A program made the position numbers and the translations under genes. From assembly GCF_000702625.1 (NCBI RefSeq), contig NZ_JNIS01000001.1, positions 1,054,001 to 1,118,000 on the forward strand: DNA of 64,000 bases, written 5' to 3'. Each line of letters opens with the position of its first letter. Positions within the stretch are counted from its first letter, which is position 1. Source of the stretch: Exiguobacterium oxidotolerans JCM 12280. GTDB taxonomy: Bacteria > Bacillota > Bacilli > Exiguobacteriales > Exiguobacteriaceae. The notes beneath the pieces are model-generated. The model searched no databases and had not been told where the DNA came from. It saw only the letters and a list, made by a program, of their open reading frames with translations. Of the stretch, positions 16,673-26,521 are shown one piece after another.

Positions 16673-18706
16673 ATGCCGACAAACCGGTTGATTCACGAAA
16701 CAAGCCCTTACCTGCAACAACACGCTTCCAATCCGGTTGATTGGTATCCGTGGGGGGAAGAAGCCTTCACTGCCGCCCGGATAGCAAATAAACCGATTTT
16801 TTTATCGATTGGGTATTCGACCTGTCACTGGTGCCACGTCCTTGCCCACGAAAGTTTCGAGGATGACGAAACAGCGACGATGCTCAACGATCGTTTCATC
16901 TCGATTAAAGTCGACCGGGAGGAACGGCCGGATATCGACCAAATCTACATGACGGCAGCCCAAATCATGACCGGTCAAGGAGGGTGGCCGCTCAGCGTCT
17001 TCATGTCGCCGGAACAAGTTCCGTTTTATATCGGGACGTATTTTCCGAAGACACCCCAGTTCAACCGTCCGAGTTTCCGACAAGTCCTGCTTCAGCTGAG
17101 CGAACACTATCAAACGGATCCACAAAAAATTAAGCGGGTCGGTACACAGATCGAACAGGCGTTGCTCGATGTCAGCACGGTCAAGCAGCACGGCACGCTG
17201 GATGAGGAACTGTTACACACAACATTTGATCAAGCGATGCGTCAATTCGATGTCACGCATGGCGGATTTGGCGGTGCACCGAAATTTCCGTCTCCGTCCC
17301 TGTTGACGTTCCTGCTCGATTATTACCAGTACGCGGAAGACGAGACGGCACTCCAGATGGTCATGCGGACGCTGACTGCGATGCGTGACGGCGGCATCAC
17401 CGATCAAGTCGGCTTCGGCCTCTATCGTTATACCGTGGATGCCGGCTGGATGATTCCCCATTTTGAAAAGATGCTCTACGATAATGCCTTGTTCGCGACC
17501 CTTTGCCTCGAGACGTATCAAGCTTCCGGAAATGACCGCTTCAAACAGTATGCGGAAGAAATCTTCACGTATGTCGAACGTGACCTGTTATCGAACGAAG
17601 GTGCTTTCTACTCAGCAGAAGATGCGGATAGTGACGGTCACGAAGGACTTTTTTATAGTTTCTCCCATGATGAGCTGATACAACTGCTAGGTGAAGAAGC
17701 CTTCTTTCCGCGGTATTACGGTGCAGCACCAAACGGGAACTTCGAAGGACGGAATGTGTTACATCGTTCAAATCAAGATCTCCACGCATTCGCTGCTGAA
17801 GTAGCACGCCCCGTCGCAGATGTCGTGCGTCAACTTGAACACGAACGGCAACAACTCTTTGCACACCGCGCGCATCGAACCCGACCGTTTCGGGATGATA
17901 AGATTTTGACGTCATGGAACGCGTTAATGATTTCCGCTTTTGCAAAAGCAGGACGGATTTTAGGAAACGTGCATTATACGACCGTTGCCAAACGCGCGCT
18001 CACCTTCATCGAGCACCACTTATTCGATGGTAGTGGCTTACGCGTCAGCTATCGAGAAGGACGCGCTCAAGGCAGAGGATTTCTCGACGACTACAGTTTC
18101 CTCACGGAAGCTTATCTCGAGCTTCATCTTACGACGCAAGAAGTACCGTACCTTAAACAGGCTCGTCACCTGACGGATGTCATGCTTTCAGCGTTCGGTG
18201 ATCCGTCCGGCAGCTTCTTCTTCACGGCGTCAGGAGCAGAACGCCTGTTGATTCGACCAAAGGAAGTCTATGACGGTGTGACACCGGCTGGTAATAGTAC
18301 GGCGACCTCGAACTTATTCCGCCTCTCCCAATTGACGGGAGACTCACGTTACCTCGAGACGGCACACCGTGTCCTTCAATCGGTCGCAGAAGAGATCAAG
18401 CAACAACCGACCGGTTATGCTTCATTGATGAGCGTCTATTGTCGAATCATGATGAAACCTCAAGAATTGATTGTGTTAGCAGACGATATGACGAAGGTCG
18501 AACCATATCTCCGGCGCCTCTTCAAACACCGTCACCCGGAGTTATCCCTTCTCGTCGGCCAAAAAGCAGAACTACTGGAAATCGCTCCATTTATCGAAGG
18601 CTATCAGTTAATCGCGGGTCAGCCGACAGCCTATCTGTGCCACGACTTTACGTGTGATCAACCGACGACAAACCTCGACGAACTCTTCGCTCAATTGGAC
18701 CTCTAA
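16673..18706 (+). CDS. Thioredoxin-domain, YyaL/SPATA20-like protein
   Basis: A 677-residue protein of the DUF255/YyaL family, related to human SPATA20. The N-terminal 165 residues form a thioredoxin-like fold with the CxxC motif CHWC ([16 protein letters not shown], about 44-60) and [13 protein letters not shown]. The remainder is an (alpha/alpha) barrel like N-acylglucosamine 2-epimerases ([57 protein letters not shown]). Biochemical role is unknown. GAGGTACACATT precedes the ATG. It appears to be a single-gene unit closed by the hairpin at 18713. Confidence 0.88.
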   Translation: MPTNRLIHETSPYLQQHASNPVDWYPWGEEAFTAARIANKPIFLSIGYSTCHWCHVLAHESFEDDETATMLNDRFISIKVDREERPDIDQIYMTAAQIMTGQGGWPLSVFMSPEQVPFYIGTYFPKTPQFNRPSFRQVLLQLSEHYQTDPQKIKRVGTQIEQALLDVSTVKQHGTLDEELLHTTFDQAMRQFDVTHGGFGGAPKFPSPSLLTFLLDYYQYAEDETALQMVMRTLTAMRDGGITDQVGFGLYRYTVDAGWMIPHFEKMLYDNALFATLCLETYQASGNDRFKQYAEEIFTYVERDLLSNEGAFYSAEDADSDGHEGLFYSFSHDELIQLLGEEAFFPRYYGAAPNGNFEGRNVLHRSNQDLHAFAAEVARPVADVVRQLEHERQQLFAHRAHRTRPFRDDKILTSWNALMISAFAKAGRILGNVHYTTVAKRALTFIEHHLFDGSGLRVSYREGRAQGRGFLDDYSFLTEAYLELHLTTQEVPYLKQARHLTDVMLSAFGDPSGSFFFTASGAERLLIRPKEVYDGVTPAGNSTATSNLFRLSQLTGDSRYLETAHRVLQSVAEEIKQQPTGYASLMSVYCRIMMKPQELIVLADDMTKVEPYLRRLFKHRHPELSLLVGQKAELLEIAPFIEGYQLIAGQPTAYLCHDFTCDQPTTNLDELFAQLDL

Positions 18707-18712
18707 CAATCA

Positions 18713-18747
18713 TTCCCTTCTGTTTTCTACAAACAGAAGGGTTTTTC
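18713..18747 (+). terminator. Terminator after the YyaL-like gene
   Basis: CCCTTCTGTTT...AAACAGAAGGG followed by TTTTT. Confidence 0.75.
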
Positions 18748-18907
18748 AAAAATCTAAACCCCTATTTTCAAAAAAATTCTAAATTTACTTTAGATAAATG
18801 TTTTATTGTCGATAGTAGAGATAGGAACACTTATCTTACACCTTAGAATCGACACCCTAGAGACTGAAACGTCTTCGGACGAATTTTAATATAGGAGGAA
18901 TTATTCT

Positions 18908-21900
18908 TTGAACACGACACTATTCACGAAAACCTTGAAGATGATTGTTAGCTTCATTATGGTCCTCGGCGTATTATTTACGTACATACCTGCGCCTGAA
19001 GCTGCCACAACGAAAGTAACAACTTATCGTCTGTCTACCGATAGTTATCTGTATGACAAGACGACATCTTCCCGGAAACGCTTGTTGACGATCAAGACCG
19101 GAACAATCGTTTCATCTACGTATGTTTCTACTTCTGGTGATTTCAGAAGAATATCATATAGTGGAAAAACGGGATATGTTGCGGCAAGCTCTCTAACCCC
19201 CTACTATCAAAAACAATCAATTAGCGGGCAACGCTTTATCACTTCTAAAGAAATGACCATTTACCAATCTGCTGTGACTACATCAAAAAAAATCGCATCG
19301 CTGGACGCGAACGATGTTTACTATACTTCTCAAAAAGTCACTAATCCCTATGGTGAAGTGTGGTATCGTGTCGTCTATGACGGAAAAACTGGTTACATCC
19401 AAGCCTTGAATGTAAATCCAATTAGTTACAAAAGCGTGACTGGGACGACGTATAAAACAACCGATGCTTATAGCCTCCGCCATTATGCTGGAACGGGCTA
19501 TCCACGACATTCTGTTATCCCAGCCGGAACTTCTCTGAAACCAACAGGACGCATTGGCGATTGGTATCGAATTTCTTACGCTGGAAAAACAGGCTATATG
19601 TATAAAGAAGCTTTTGCCGGTGCTTCAAAGCAAAATGTTGTTACGATTCCGGAAACGACTTTCAAGACAAGGTTAACAACGTCTCTTTATGACTCAACAG
19701 GCCTCTCTAAAAGATCACTTTTAATAATTCCGAGTAACACTATCCTTAAATCATCTGCTGAATCTGGACTATATCACCGCGTGACTTACAAAGAGAAAAC
19801 CGGATATATTTTAACAACAGCACTAATTAAACAGACGAATACTTTTAAAAAACAATCAATTAGCGGGCAACGCTTTATCACTTCTAAAGAAATGACCATT
19901 TACCAATCTGCTGTGACTACATCAAAAAAAATCGCATCGCTGGACGCGAACGATATTTACTATACTTCTCAAAAAGTCACTAATCCCTACGGTGAAGTGT
20001 GGTATCGTGTCGTCTATGATGGAAAAACTGGTTACATCCAAGCCTTGAATGTAAATCCAATTAGTTACAAAAGCGTGACTGGGACGACGTATAAAACAAC
20101 AGTTCCTTCTAGTCTCTATCACTATGCTGGAACGGGCTATCCACGACATTCTGTTATCCCAGCCGGAACTTCTCTGAAACCAACAGGACGCATTGGCGAT
20201 TGGTATCGAATTTCTTATGCTGGAAAAACAGGATATATGTATATTGCTACAGCAGAAAATATAAAAGGTTCGAGATACAAATTATCCACTTCAGTTGACA
20301 TAAAAGAAACACCTGAGGAATCTTCAAGAACTCTCGATACTTTAGATAAAGAAAATGTCTTTTACACGTCGCAACGCGTGAAAATTGATTCTTCATCATG
20401 GTACAGAGTTACAAAAGATGGTAAAACAGGTTATATTTTATTTAAAGAAGGAACATCAGCATCGTACCTATCTAAAAAAGTATCAATGAGAACTACAAAC
20501 ACAACCTTATTACGATCCTACGCCGGATCATCTTACTCAATTAAGAAAACCATTCCTAGCGGAGTAAATATCCAAGTCACAGGAACAATCAATGAGTGGT
20601 ATAGAATCACTTATGGCGGTGTTACAGGTTATGCTCATTCATCAACTATATCAAACACAATAAAAAGTCAAGATTTATCCCCAAAAAGGTATATTTTATC
20701 CAAATCAGTAAACATTAAAGAACAACCATATTCTACGGCTAAGACATTAAAAGTATTATCGCCTGGCAATGTTTATTACACTAAAACATTGTTTACTGAT
20801 GGGTATAATGAAAATTGGCATAGAGTCTCTATTGATGGTCAATTAGGATATTTACCTATTAATCAAGGATCACCGATTTCTTATAAATCTTTACCTTCAC
20901 ATCAATATATTACTAAATCTACAACTTTATTACGATCATATGCCGGAATATCTTATTCTGCTATTAAAACAATTCCAAATGACACAGTTCTCTCAGTCAG
21001 TGGTCAAATTGGTGATTGGTTGAGAATTAGTTTTGATGGAAAAACTGGATATGCTTCTATCGAAACTCTTGAAGCATACACTAAAACCCAAACAATCAAT
21101 GGGTCACGCTTCTTACTAAATAATTCACTTGCAGTTAAAGTGTCACCCGATGACACAGCAGCTACAATAACAGCTTTAGGTTCAGGAAACGTATATTATA
21201 CTTCAAAACTCGTCACGACATTCACGAACAGCCAGTGGCATAAAATCACGGTCGATGGGAAGACGGGGTACGTCAAACTCGGTCAAGCGACGTCACCAAT
21301 CAGCTATAAGGGAAAAGACAAGCTTTATGTAAGAGCAACTTCCCCTACTGCGCTTCGCTCGTACGTCGGTGATTCTTACAACATCTTAACGACGATCCCA
21401 GCAAACGTCGTCCTGACCGTCACTGGTCAAATCGGGAACTGGTATAAAGTCAGCTACGATGGAAAAACAGGCTATGCGTATAATGGCACACTCGTCACGA
21501 CATCATCGAAATTGAATGTCTACAACTCGGTTTCGACACCGTACTCGTTCGACAGTTTCATCAGTGCACAAATGAAATTGTACCCATCACCGCAAACTGA
21601 TCTGTACAAAAATAAGATCATGTATGTCAGTGCTGGTTACGTCCGACTCGGCGGTAGACTCGACCCCGTTTACGGAACGCTTGCAAGCGTCACAGCGACG
21701 ACCCCACTCAACATTCGTTCAGGCGCGACGACAGCGAGTCACATCTATGGTCAGTTCAAGCCAAACAACTTGATTAAAGTCTACCAAAACGTCAGCGGTT
21801 TCTATACGACGTATCCGCGTGTCTACAGTCCATCTTCGAACTACTCGACAATCCAGTGGTTAAATGCACTCGAGTCAGACGTCCGTGATATCGCTGATCC

Positions 21901-22483
21901 CTTGAAGGTCGATCGTAACTCACAATCATTCTATCAATTCCTTGATTTATCGAAGTCGACGGGCGCCTCTGCCGCGACGCTCGATAAAGTCATCGGTTCA
22001 AAAGGCATCTTCGCAAAATGTACGACAGGAAGTTGCGGACAAGCTTTCATCGACGCAGGTGCAAAATATGCAGTCAATGAAGCATACCTCATCTCGCATG
22101 CGATGCTTGAGACAGGCAACGGCACGTCGACACTCGCGATGGGTGTGACATGGAACGGACGTAAAGTCTACAACATGTACGGAATCGGTGCATATGACTA
22201 TGATGCGATCAATACTGGCGCAGCTTACGCATACAGCCAAGGCTGGTTCACACCAGAATCGGCCATCATTGGTGGTGCAGAGTTCATTAGCACAAAGTAC
22301 ATCCATAATGCCTACGACCAAAACACGCTTTACAAAATGCGCTGGAGTCCGACACGCCCTGGTTCCCATCAATATGCAACAGACATGGGCTGGGCTGTAA
22401 AACAGACGTACCAACTCTATAACCTCTATCAACAGATGGACAGTTATACGGCCGTCTTCGATATTCCCGTCTTTGCCCGATGA
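18908..22483 (+). CDS. SH3-repeat autolysin with C-terminal glucosaminidase domain
   Basis: A 1191-residue secreted wall hydrolase. TTG is the likely start, with AGGAGGAATTATTC upstream, giving a signal peptide (MIVSFIMVLGVLFTYIPAPEA, cleavage near residue 32). Residues about 35-880 comprise roughly ten bacterial SH3 modules recognised by recurring WYRISYAGKTGY-like segments. The last 300 residues contain a GH73-type endo-beta-N-acetylglucosaminidase domain resembling LytD, with catalytic Glu in ISHAMLETGNGTS and NMYGIGAYD. The SH3 modules probably bind peptidoglycan. Two 394-bp stretches inside the gene are almost identical (19210-19603, 19849-20242), and about 20240-21200 is visibly richer in A+T than the two ends. 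It is followed by a strong terminator. Confidence 0.88.
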   Translation: MNTTLFTKTLKMIVSFIMVLGVLFTYIPAPEAATTKVTTYRLSTDSYLYDKTTSSRKRLLTIKTGTIVSSTYVSTSGDFRRISYSGKTGYVAASSLTPYYQKQSISGQRFITSKEMTIYQSAVTTSKKIASLDANDVYYTSQKVTNPYGEVWYRVVYDGKTGYIQALNVNPISYKSVTGTTYKTTDAYSLRHYAGTGYPRHSVIPAGTSLKPTGRIGDWYRISYAGKTGYMYKEAFAGASKQNVVTIPETTFKTRLTTSLYDSTGLSKRSLLIIPSNTILKSSAESGLYHRVTYKEKTGYILTTALIKQTNTFKKQSISGQRFITSKEMTIYQSAVTTSKKIASLDANDIYYTSQKVTNPYGEVWYRVVYDGKTGYIQALNVNPISYKSVTGTTYKTTVPSSLYHYAGTGYPRHSVIPAGTSLKPTGRIGDWYRISYAGKTGYMYIATAENIKGSRYKLSTSVDIKETPEESSRTLDTLDKENVFYTSQRVKIDSSSWYRVTKDGKTGYILFKEGTSASYLSKKVSMRTTNTTLLRSYAGSSYSIKKTIPSGVNIQVTGTINEWYRITYGGVTGYAHSSTISNTIKSQDLSPKRYILSKSVNIKEQPYSTAKTLKVLSPGNVYYTKTLFTDGYNENWHRVSIDGQLGYLPINQGSPISYKSLPSHQYITKSTTLLRSYAGISYSAIKTIPNDTVLSVSGQIGDWLRISFDGKTGYASIETLEAYTKTQTINGSRFLLNNSLAVKVSPDDTAATITALGSGNVYYTSKLVTTFTNSQWHKITVDGKTGYVKLGQATSPISYKGKDKLYVRATSPTALRSYVGDSYNILTTIPANVVLTVTGQIGNWYKVSYDGKTGYAYNGTLVTTSSKLNVYNSVSTPYSFDSFISAQMKLYPSPQTDLYKNKIMYVSAGYVRLGGRLDPVYGTLASVTATTPLNIRSGATTASHIYGQFKPNNLIKVYQNVSGFYTTYPRVYSPSSNYSTIQWLNALESDVRDIADPLKVDRNSQSFYQFLDLSKSTGASAATLDKVIGSKGIFAKCTTGSCGQAFIDAGAKYAVNEAYLISHAMLETGNGTSTLAMGVTWNGRKVYNMYGIGAYDYDAINTGAAYAYSQGWFTPESAIIGGAEFISTKYIHNAYDQNTLYKMRWSPTRPGSHQYATDMGWAVKQTYQLYNLYQQMDSYTAVFDIPVFAR
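19210..20242 (+). repeat. Intragenic 394-bp direct duplication within the SH3 region
   Basis: The segments 19210-19603 and 19849-20242, offset by 639 bp, differ at only a handful of positions, mostly in one short cluster near 19463-19485 versus 20102-20124. Each encodes about two SH3 modules. The near identity, including synonymous sites, points to recent duplication or gene conversion. Confidence 0.85.
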
Positions 22484-22500
22484 TCCAGTTTACTAGCGAA

Positions 22501-22542
22501 AAGCCCCGAATCGAGTCGACCGACTTGATTCGGGGCTTTTTT
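22501..22542 (+). terminator. Terminator after the SH3 autolysin gene
   Basis: AAGCCCCGAATC...GATTCGGGGCTT followed by TTTT. Confidence 0.85.
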
Positions 22543-22554
22543 ATCAAAATCATG

Positions 22555-22800
22555 CGAGAATACGCCCACTTCTAAACGACCCGGGTGAAGCCCTAGTGAA
22601 AGTGGGCGATGAATCGCCACCCTCTCTTTCGGGTATATCCTCTAAAAAGGTGAACATCATATTGACACACATAGCCTACAAATTCAGAATATACCCGACA
22701 AAAGAGCAGGAAGTCCTGATTGCGAAGACCATTGGTTGTTCGCGCTTCGTCTTCAACCGGATGTTCTTCTTCATTTTTTAATAGAAGACGTACCCTGCAT
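22555..22800 (+). mobile_element. Remnant of an IS200/IS605-type element (5' end with tnpB start)
   Basis: A short open frame, most likely starting with TTG at 22661, reads LTHIAYKFRIYPTKEQ and GCSRFVFNRM, the conserved N-terminus of TnpB (RNA-guided nuclease of IS605-family elements). It then runs into a stop after about 40 residues. Upstream, GCCCACTT...AAGTGGGC (about 22563-22606) and the following GATGAATCGCCACC resemble the subterminal hairpin regions of such elements. The RuvC and zinc-finger parts of TnpB, the tnpA gene and the right end are missing, so this is a decayed fragment and not an active element. Confidence 0.6.
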
Positions 22801-22822
22801 TTACGCGGAAGATATGTCCTGA

Positions 22823-23908
22823 TCACTTAGTTTCATCCGAAACGATTTGAATATCGACGCCGCTCACCTGTCGCATAATTTCGTTGACGATCGATCCCCG
22901 GCGGATTTCCTGCCAACGCGTACGCGCCGATTGTCCTAACACGATTTGTGTAATCCGGTAGTGCTTCGACACTGCTGTAATCGCTTGACTAATCGAACGT
23001 TCCCCTTTGATACGGATTAAGACTTCAGCATCGAATAAGGACCCACTCTCCCGAAGCATCGCCAAGACATCTTTTTGATGCGAATACAACTGGTTTTCCG
23101 GAGCAGGTAAAATCGTTAAGATATAAAGATCCGCCTTCATCCGACTCGCCATCCGAAAGCCACGATAAATGAGCTTCTGTGCATTTTCATTTAATTGAAT
23201 ACAGACGAGAATCCGCTCTTGGAGCAATGTCGGGTCTTTTTCAATCAATAGTCGTGCTTGATAAACTTGATCGTCGACTTCGTCCGCGACTTGCCGGAGC
23301 GACAGTTCACGGAGACTCGACAGATTCTGTAAGGAGAAAAACGAATTTAAGCTCTGTTCAATCTTCTCTTTTTTGTAGATTTTTCCGTGTTCCAACCGTT
23401 CACGTAGCGTTTGCGGCGTGACGTCGACGAGCAAGATTTCATCTGCTTGACCAAGAAATGGGTCTGGAATCCGCTCCCTGACTTCGACTCCTGTCATTTC
23501 CTTCACCTTAAACAGCAGACTCTCAAAGTGTTGAATATTGACGGCCGAGTAGACATGGATGCCGGCGTCAAGCAGCGCCGAAACATCTTGATACCGTTTT
23601 TTACGGACGGATCCCGGCGCATTCGTATGCGCCAGTTCATCAATTAGGACGATATCCGGTTGCCGGGCAATGATTGCATCCACATCCACTTCGAGAAATA
23701 CTCTTTCCTTATAATGAACATCGAGTAACGGAACCTGCTCCAACCGACCAATCATCTCTGCCGTGTCACGTCGACCGTGCGTCTCAATCAAACCGATGAC
23801 GACATCCTTGCCTTCCCGAACTAAGGCATGGGCATCGGCAAGCATCTTATACGTCTTTCCGACACCGGGTGCTGAGCCGATATAAAGCTTCAGCTTACCG
23901 CGTGTCAT
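22823..23908 (-). CDS. kdpD: KdpD-like sensor, N-terminal and USP domains only
   Basis: A 361-residue protein matching only the cytoplasmic N-terminal half of KdpD. The KdpD domain covers about 1-210 (LYIGSAPGVGKTYKMLADA with a Walker A-like motif, IGLIETHGRRDT, IVLIDELAHTNAPGS, GIHVYSAVNIQHFESL). A UspA-like domain follows (about 230-355, VLGQSARTRWQ). The four membrane helices and the histidine kinase of full KdpD are absent, and no kdpE response regulator lies nearby. Such stand-alone KdpD N-termini occur in other Gram-positive kdp operons. Regulation at transcription is probably by the c-di-AMP riboswitch. It overlaps kdpC by 4 bp. Confidence 0.88.
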   Translation of the reverse strand: MTRGKLKLYIGSAPGVGKTYKMLADAHALVREGKDVVIGLIETHGRRDTAEMIGRLEQVPLLDVHYKERVFLEVDVDAIIARQPDIVLIDELAHTNAPGSVRKKRYQDVSALLDAGIHVYSAVNIQHFESLLFKVKEMTGVEVRERIPDPFLGQADEILLVDVTPQTLRERLEHGKIYKKEKIEQSLNSFFSLQNLSSLRELSLRQVADEVDDQVYQARLLIEKDPTLLQERILVCIQLNENAQKLIYRGFRMASRMKADLYILTILPAPENQLYSHQKDVLAMLRESGSLFDAEVLIRIKGERSISQAITAVSKHYRITQIVLGQSARTRWQEIRRGSIVNEIMRQVSGVDIQIVSDETK

Positions 23909-24426
23909 GACTCGCTCCGATCAAGCGCCAAATTCAGCAACAGCACATTTACATACGCATCATTTCCTGCTTCCCGGTCAATCAACTGTCGGACTTCATC
24001 AGACGGGAGATCGCGTTCGGTTGCAATACGCTTCACTTGTGCCCGTGCATAATCGAGCGAGATGTGCGGATCGAAGCCAGAACCGGATGTCACGCGGGCA
24101 TCGTCCGGAAGCGAAGCGCCGTCCACTTGACGCTGTTTCTCGAACTCCGCCATCTGCGTGCCAAGCTCCGGGTTCGATGCTGCCAGGTTATCCCCAGCAG
24201 ATGCGCCCGCTAATTGGTCGACTGCCGATGGACGTCCATGGAAATATTGCTTCGACGTGAACGGTTGGGCAATCAATTCCGATCCAATGAATTTTCCGTT
24301 TTCCTGTATCAACGAACCTTCTGCTTTATCCGGTACGAGCAACTGACCAAACAGGGTCAGTAACGCGGGAAAGACGATCCCGCATAACGCTGTGATGAAG
24401 ACCGTCACACGTATGGCTTGTTTCAT
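23905..24426 (-). CDS. kdpC: Potassium-transporting ATPase subunit C
   Basis: A 173-residue subunit with one N-terminal membrane helix (about 8-30) and an extracytoplasmic domain. Family motifs present are GSELIAQPFTSKQYFHGRPSA, AASNPELGTQ, PDDARVTSGSGFDPHIS and LIDREAGNDAYVNVLLLNLAL. KdpC stabilises the KdpA-KdpB complex. AGGAGAAAAAGGACA lies before the ATG. It follows kdpB by 14 bp and overlaps the kdpD-like gene as ATGA. Confidence 0.93.
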   Translation of the reverse strand: MKQAIRVTVFITALCGIVFPALLTLFGQLLVPDKAEGSLIQENGKFIGSELIAQPFTSKQYFHGRPSAVDQLAGASAGDNLAASNPELGTQMAEFEKQRQVDGASLPDDARVTSGSGFDPHISLDYARAQVKRIATERDLPSDEVRQLIDREAGNDAYVNVLLLNLALDRSES

Positions 24427-24440
24427 TGTCCTTTTTCTCC

Positions 24441-26504
24441 TTATAGGATGCTTGCAAGCAAGACATCGATGATTTTAATACCGATGAACGGCACGATGAC
24501 CCCACCAAGACCGTACATCAATATGTTTCGTCCGAGCAGCTGGTCCGCCGTCATCGGCTTGTAGGAAACGCCTTTCATCGCAAGCGGAATCAGCAGCGGG
24601 ATGATGATGGCGTTAAAGATTAGCGCCGACAGGATCGCGGTCGTCGGTGAATCGAGTCGCATGACATTGAGCAGTTCCATCTCCGGAATCGCGACCATGA
24701 ACATCGCCGGAATGATCGCAAAATATTTGGCGACATCATTAGCAATCGAAAACGTCGTCAAGGCGCCACGTGTCATCAATAGCTGTTTCCCGATTTCGAC
24801 GACCTCGATGATTTTGGTCGGATTCGAATCGAGATCAATCATGTTCGCTGCTTCTTTCGCCGCTTGGGTCCCACTGTTCATCGCAAGACCGACGTCTGCT
24901 TGGGCCAGAGCCGGTGCGTCATTCGTACCGTCACCGGTCATCGCGACGAGGTGCCCTGCCGCCTGCTCCTGTTTGATGACACGGATTTTATCTTCCGGTG
25001 TACATTCGGCGACGAAGTCATCGACTCCGGCTTCCCGGGCAATCGTCGCTGCCGTCAACGGATTGTCGCCGGTACACATGACCGTCTTGATTCCCATCTC
25101 ACGCAGACGGTCGAACCGTTCCCGCATCCCCGGTTTGACCGTATCTTTCAAATAGATGACACCTAAAATCGTTGAATCGATCGCGACGACGAGCGGTGTA
25201 CCGCCGAGACGGGCAATCTGGTCGACCGTCGTTTGAAGGTCATCCGGAATCACACCACCTTGTTTCGTAACCCATTGTTGAATCGCTTGCCCCGCGCCTT
25301 TACGGACGTGACGACCATCTGTTAAATCAAGTCCCGACATCCGGGTTTCAGCCCGGAACGGAATGATGTCCGCTCCTTGTAACTTATCCTGATCAACCGG
25401 CATGTTCCGCAGTCCTGCCAGTTCAAGGACCGAACGTCCTTCCGGTGTCTCATCCGCGAGCGAGGAGAGGATCGCACCTTCAAAAGCCGCTTCCGTCGTC
25501 GCGTCGCCGACCGGCGTGATATCGGATGCCATCCGGTTTCCGAACGTGATCGTCCCGGTCTTATCAAGGATGATCGTTTGAATGTCCCCTGCTGCTTCAA
25601 CGGCTTTCCCACTCATCGCGATGACGTTGAATCGGGTCACCCGGTCCATCCCGGCAATCCCGATCGCGGATAACAATCCGCCAATCGTCGTCGGAATCAA
25701 ACAGACGAGCAAGGCAATCAAAATCGGACCGGACAATTCAAATCCGAGATAGTTCGTAAAGACGGGTAAGGTCATGACGACCAGTAAAAAAATCAGCGTC
25801 AAGCTCGTCAGCAATGTCGACAACGCCAACTCGTTCGGTGTTTTTTGACGACTCGCGCCTTCAACCAAGGCAATCATCTGATCGAGGAACGACTCGCCGG
25901 GATTGCTTGTGATCCGGACTTCGATTTCGTCACTGACGACGAGCGTTCCACCGATGACGGACGAGAAATCGCCACCCGCTTCTTTAATGACCGGTGCGGA
26001 CTCGCCGGTAATGGCTGATTCATCAATCGATGCCAGCCCTTTGATGATTTCCCCGTCCCCCGGCACATATTCACCGGTCCGGACGAAGACGATGTCCCCT
26101 TTGCGCAATGTCGCGGACGAGACGTTCTCAATCATCTGACCAACCCGTTTGCGCGCCATGACATCGGCTTTTGATGCCTTCAACGAATCCGCCTGCGCTT
26201 TTCCGCGCCCTTCCGCAATCGACTCTGCGAAATTCGCGAACAGCACCGTCAAGAAAAGGATGATGCTGACGGCTAGATTAAAGCCACGCATCTCATCGAT
26301 GAAAATCGTATACCCGATCGCCAGCAGGCAACCGATCCAGACGACGAACATGATCGGTTGCTTCACCATATGCACCGGATTTAACTTTTTAAAAGCATCG
26401 CGTGTCGCCTGTTTTACAATCGATGGATTGACGGCAGATTTAGATTCTCTTTCCGGAATGTTTGACTCCTGCTCAGTTGGTTGATAGTTTGCTTGTTCCA
26501 TCAT
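24441..26504 (-). CDS. kdpB: Potassium-transporting P-type ATPase subunit B
   Basis: A 687-residue P-type ATPase subunit that couples ATP hydrolysis to high-affinity K+ uptake. The phosphorylation motif [12 protein letters not shown], the TGES-type loop ([10 protein letters not shown]), [18 protein letters not shown] and the characteristic KdpB segment [20 protein letters not shown] are intact. About seven membrane helices are evident. GGAGCGAATGAGAC precedes the start region. It is encoded between kdpA and kdpC with short spacers. Confidence 0.95.
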   Translation of the reverse strand: MMEQANYQPTEQESNIPERESKSAVNPSIVKQATRDAFKKLNPVHMVKQPIMFVVWIGCLLAIGYTIFIDEMRGFNLAVSIILFLTVLFANFAESIAEGRGKAQADSLKASKADVMARKRVGQMIENVSSATLRKGDIVFVRTGEYVPGDGEIIKGLASIDESAITGESAPVIKEAGGDFSSVIGGTLVVSDEIEVRITSNPGESFLDQMIALVEGASRQKTPNELALSTLLTSLTLIFLLVVMTLPVFTNYLGFELSGPILIALLVCLIPTTIGGLLSAIGIAGMDRVTRFNVIAMSGKAVEAAGDIQTIILDKTGTITFGNRMASDITPVGDATTEAAFEGAILSSLADETPEGRSVLELAGLRNMPVDQDKLQGADIIPFRAETRMSGLDLTDGRHVRKGAGQAIQQWVTKQGGVIPDDLQTTVDQIARLGGTPLVVAIDSTILGVIYLKDTVKPGMRERFDRLREMGIKTVMCTGDNPLTAATIAREAGVDDFVAECTPEDKIRVIKQEQAAGHLVAMTGDGTNDAPALAQADVGLAMNSGTQAAKEAANMIDLDSNPTKIIEVVEIGKQLLMTRGALTTFSIANDVAKYFAIIPAMFMVAIPEMELLNVMRLDSPTTAILSALIFNAIIIPLLIPLAMKGVSYKPMTADQLLGRNILMYGLGGVIVPFIGIKIIDVLLASIL

Positions 26505-26521
26505 GTCTCATTCGCTCCTGT

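Noticed and set aside
22661-22781. Intact transposable element
   Set aside because: Only the first 40 residues of TnpB are left, with no tnpA and no right end.
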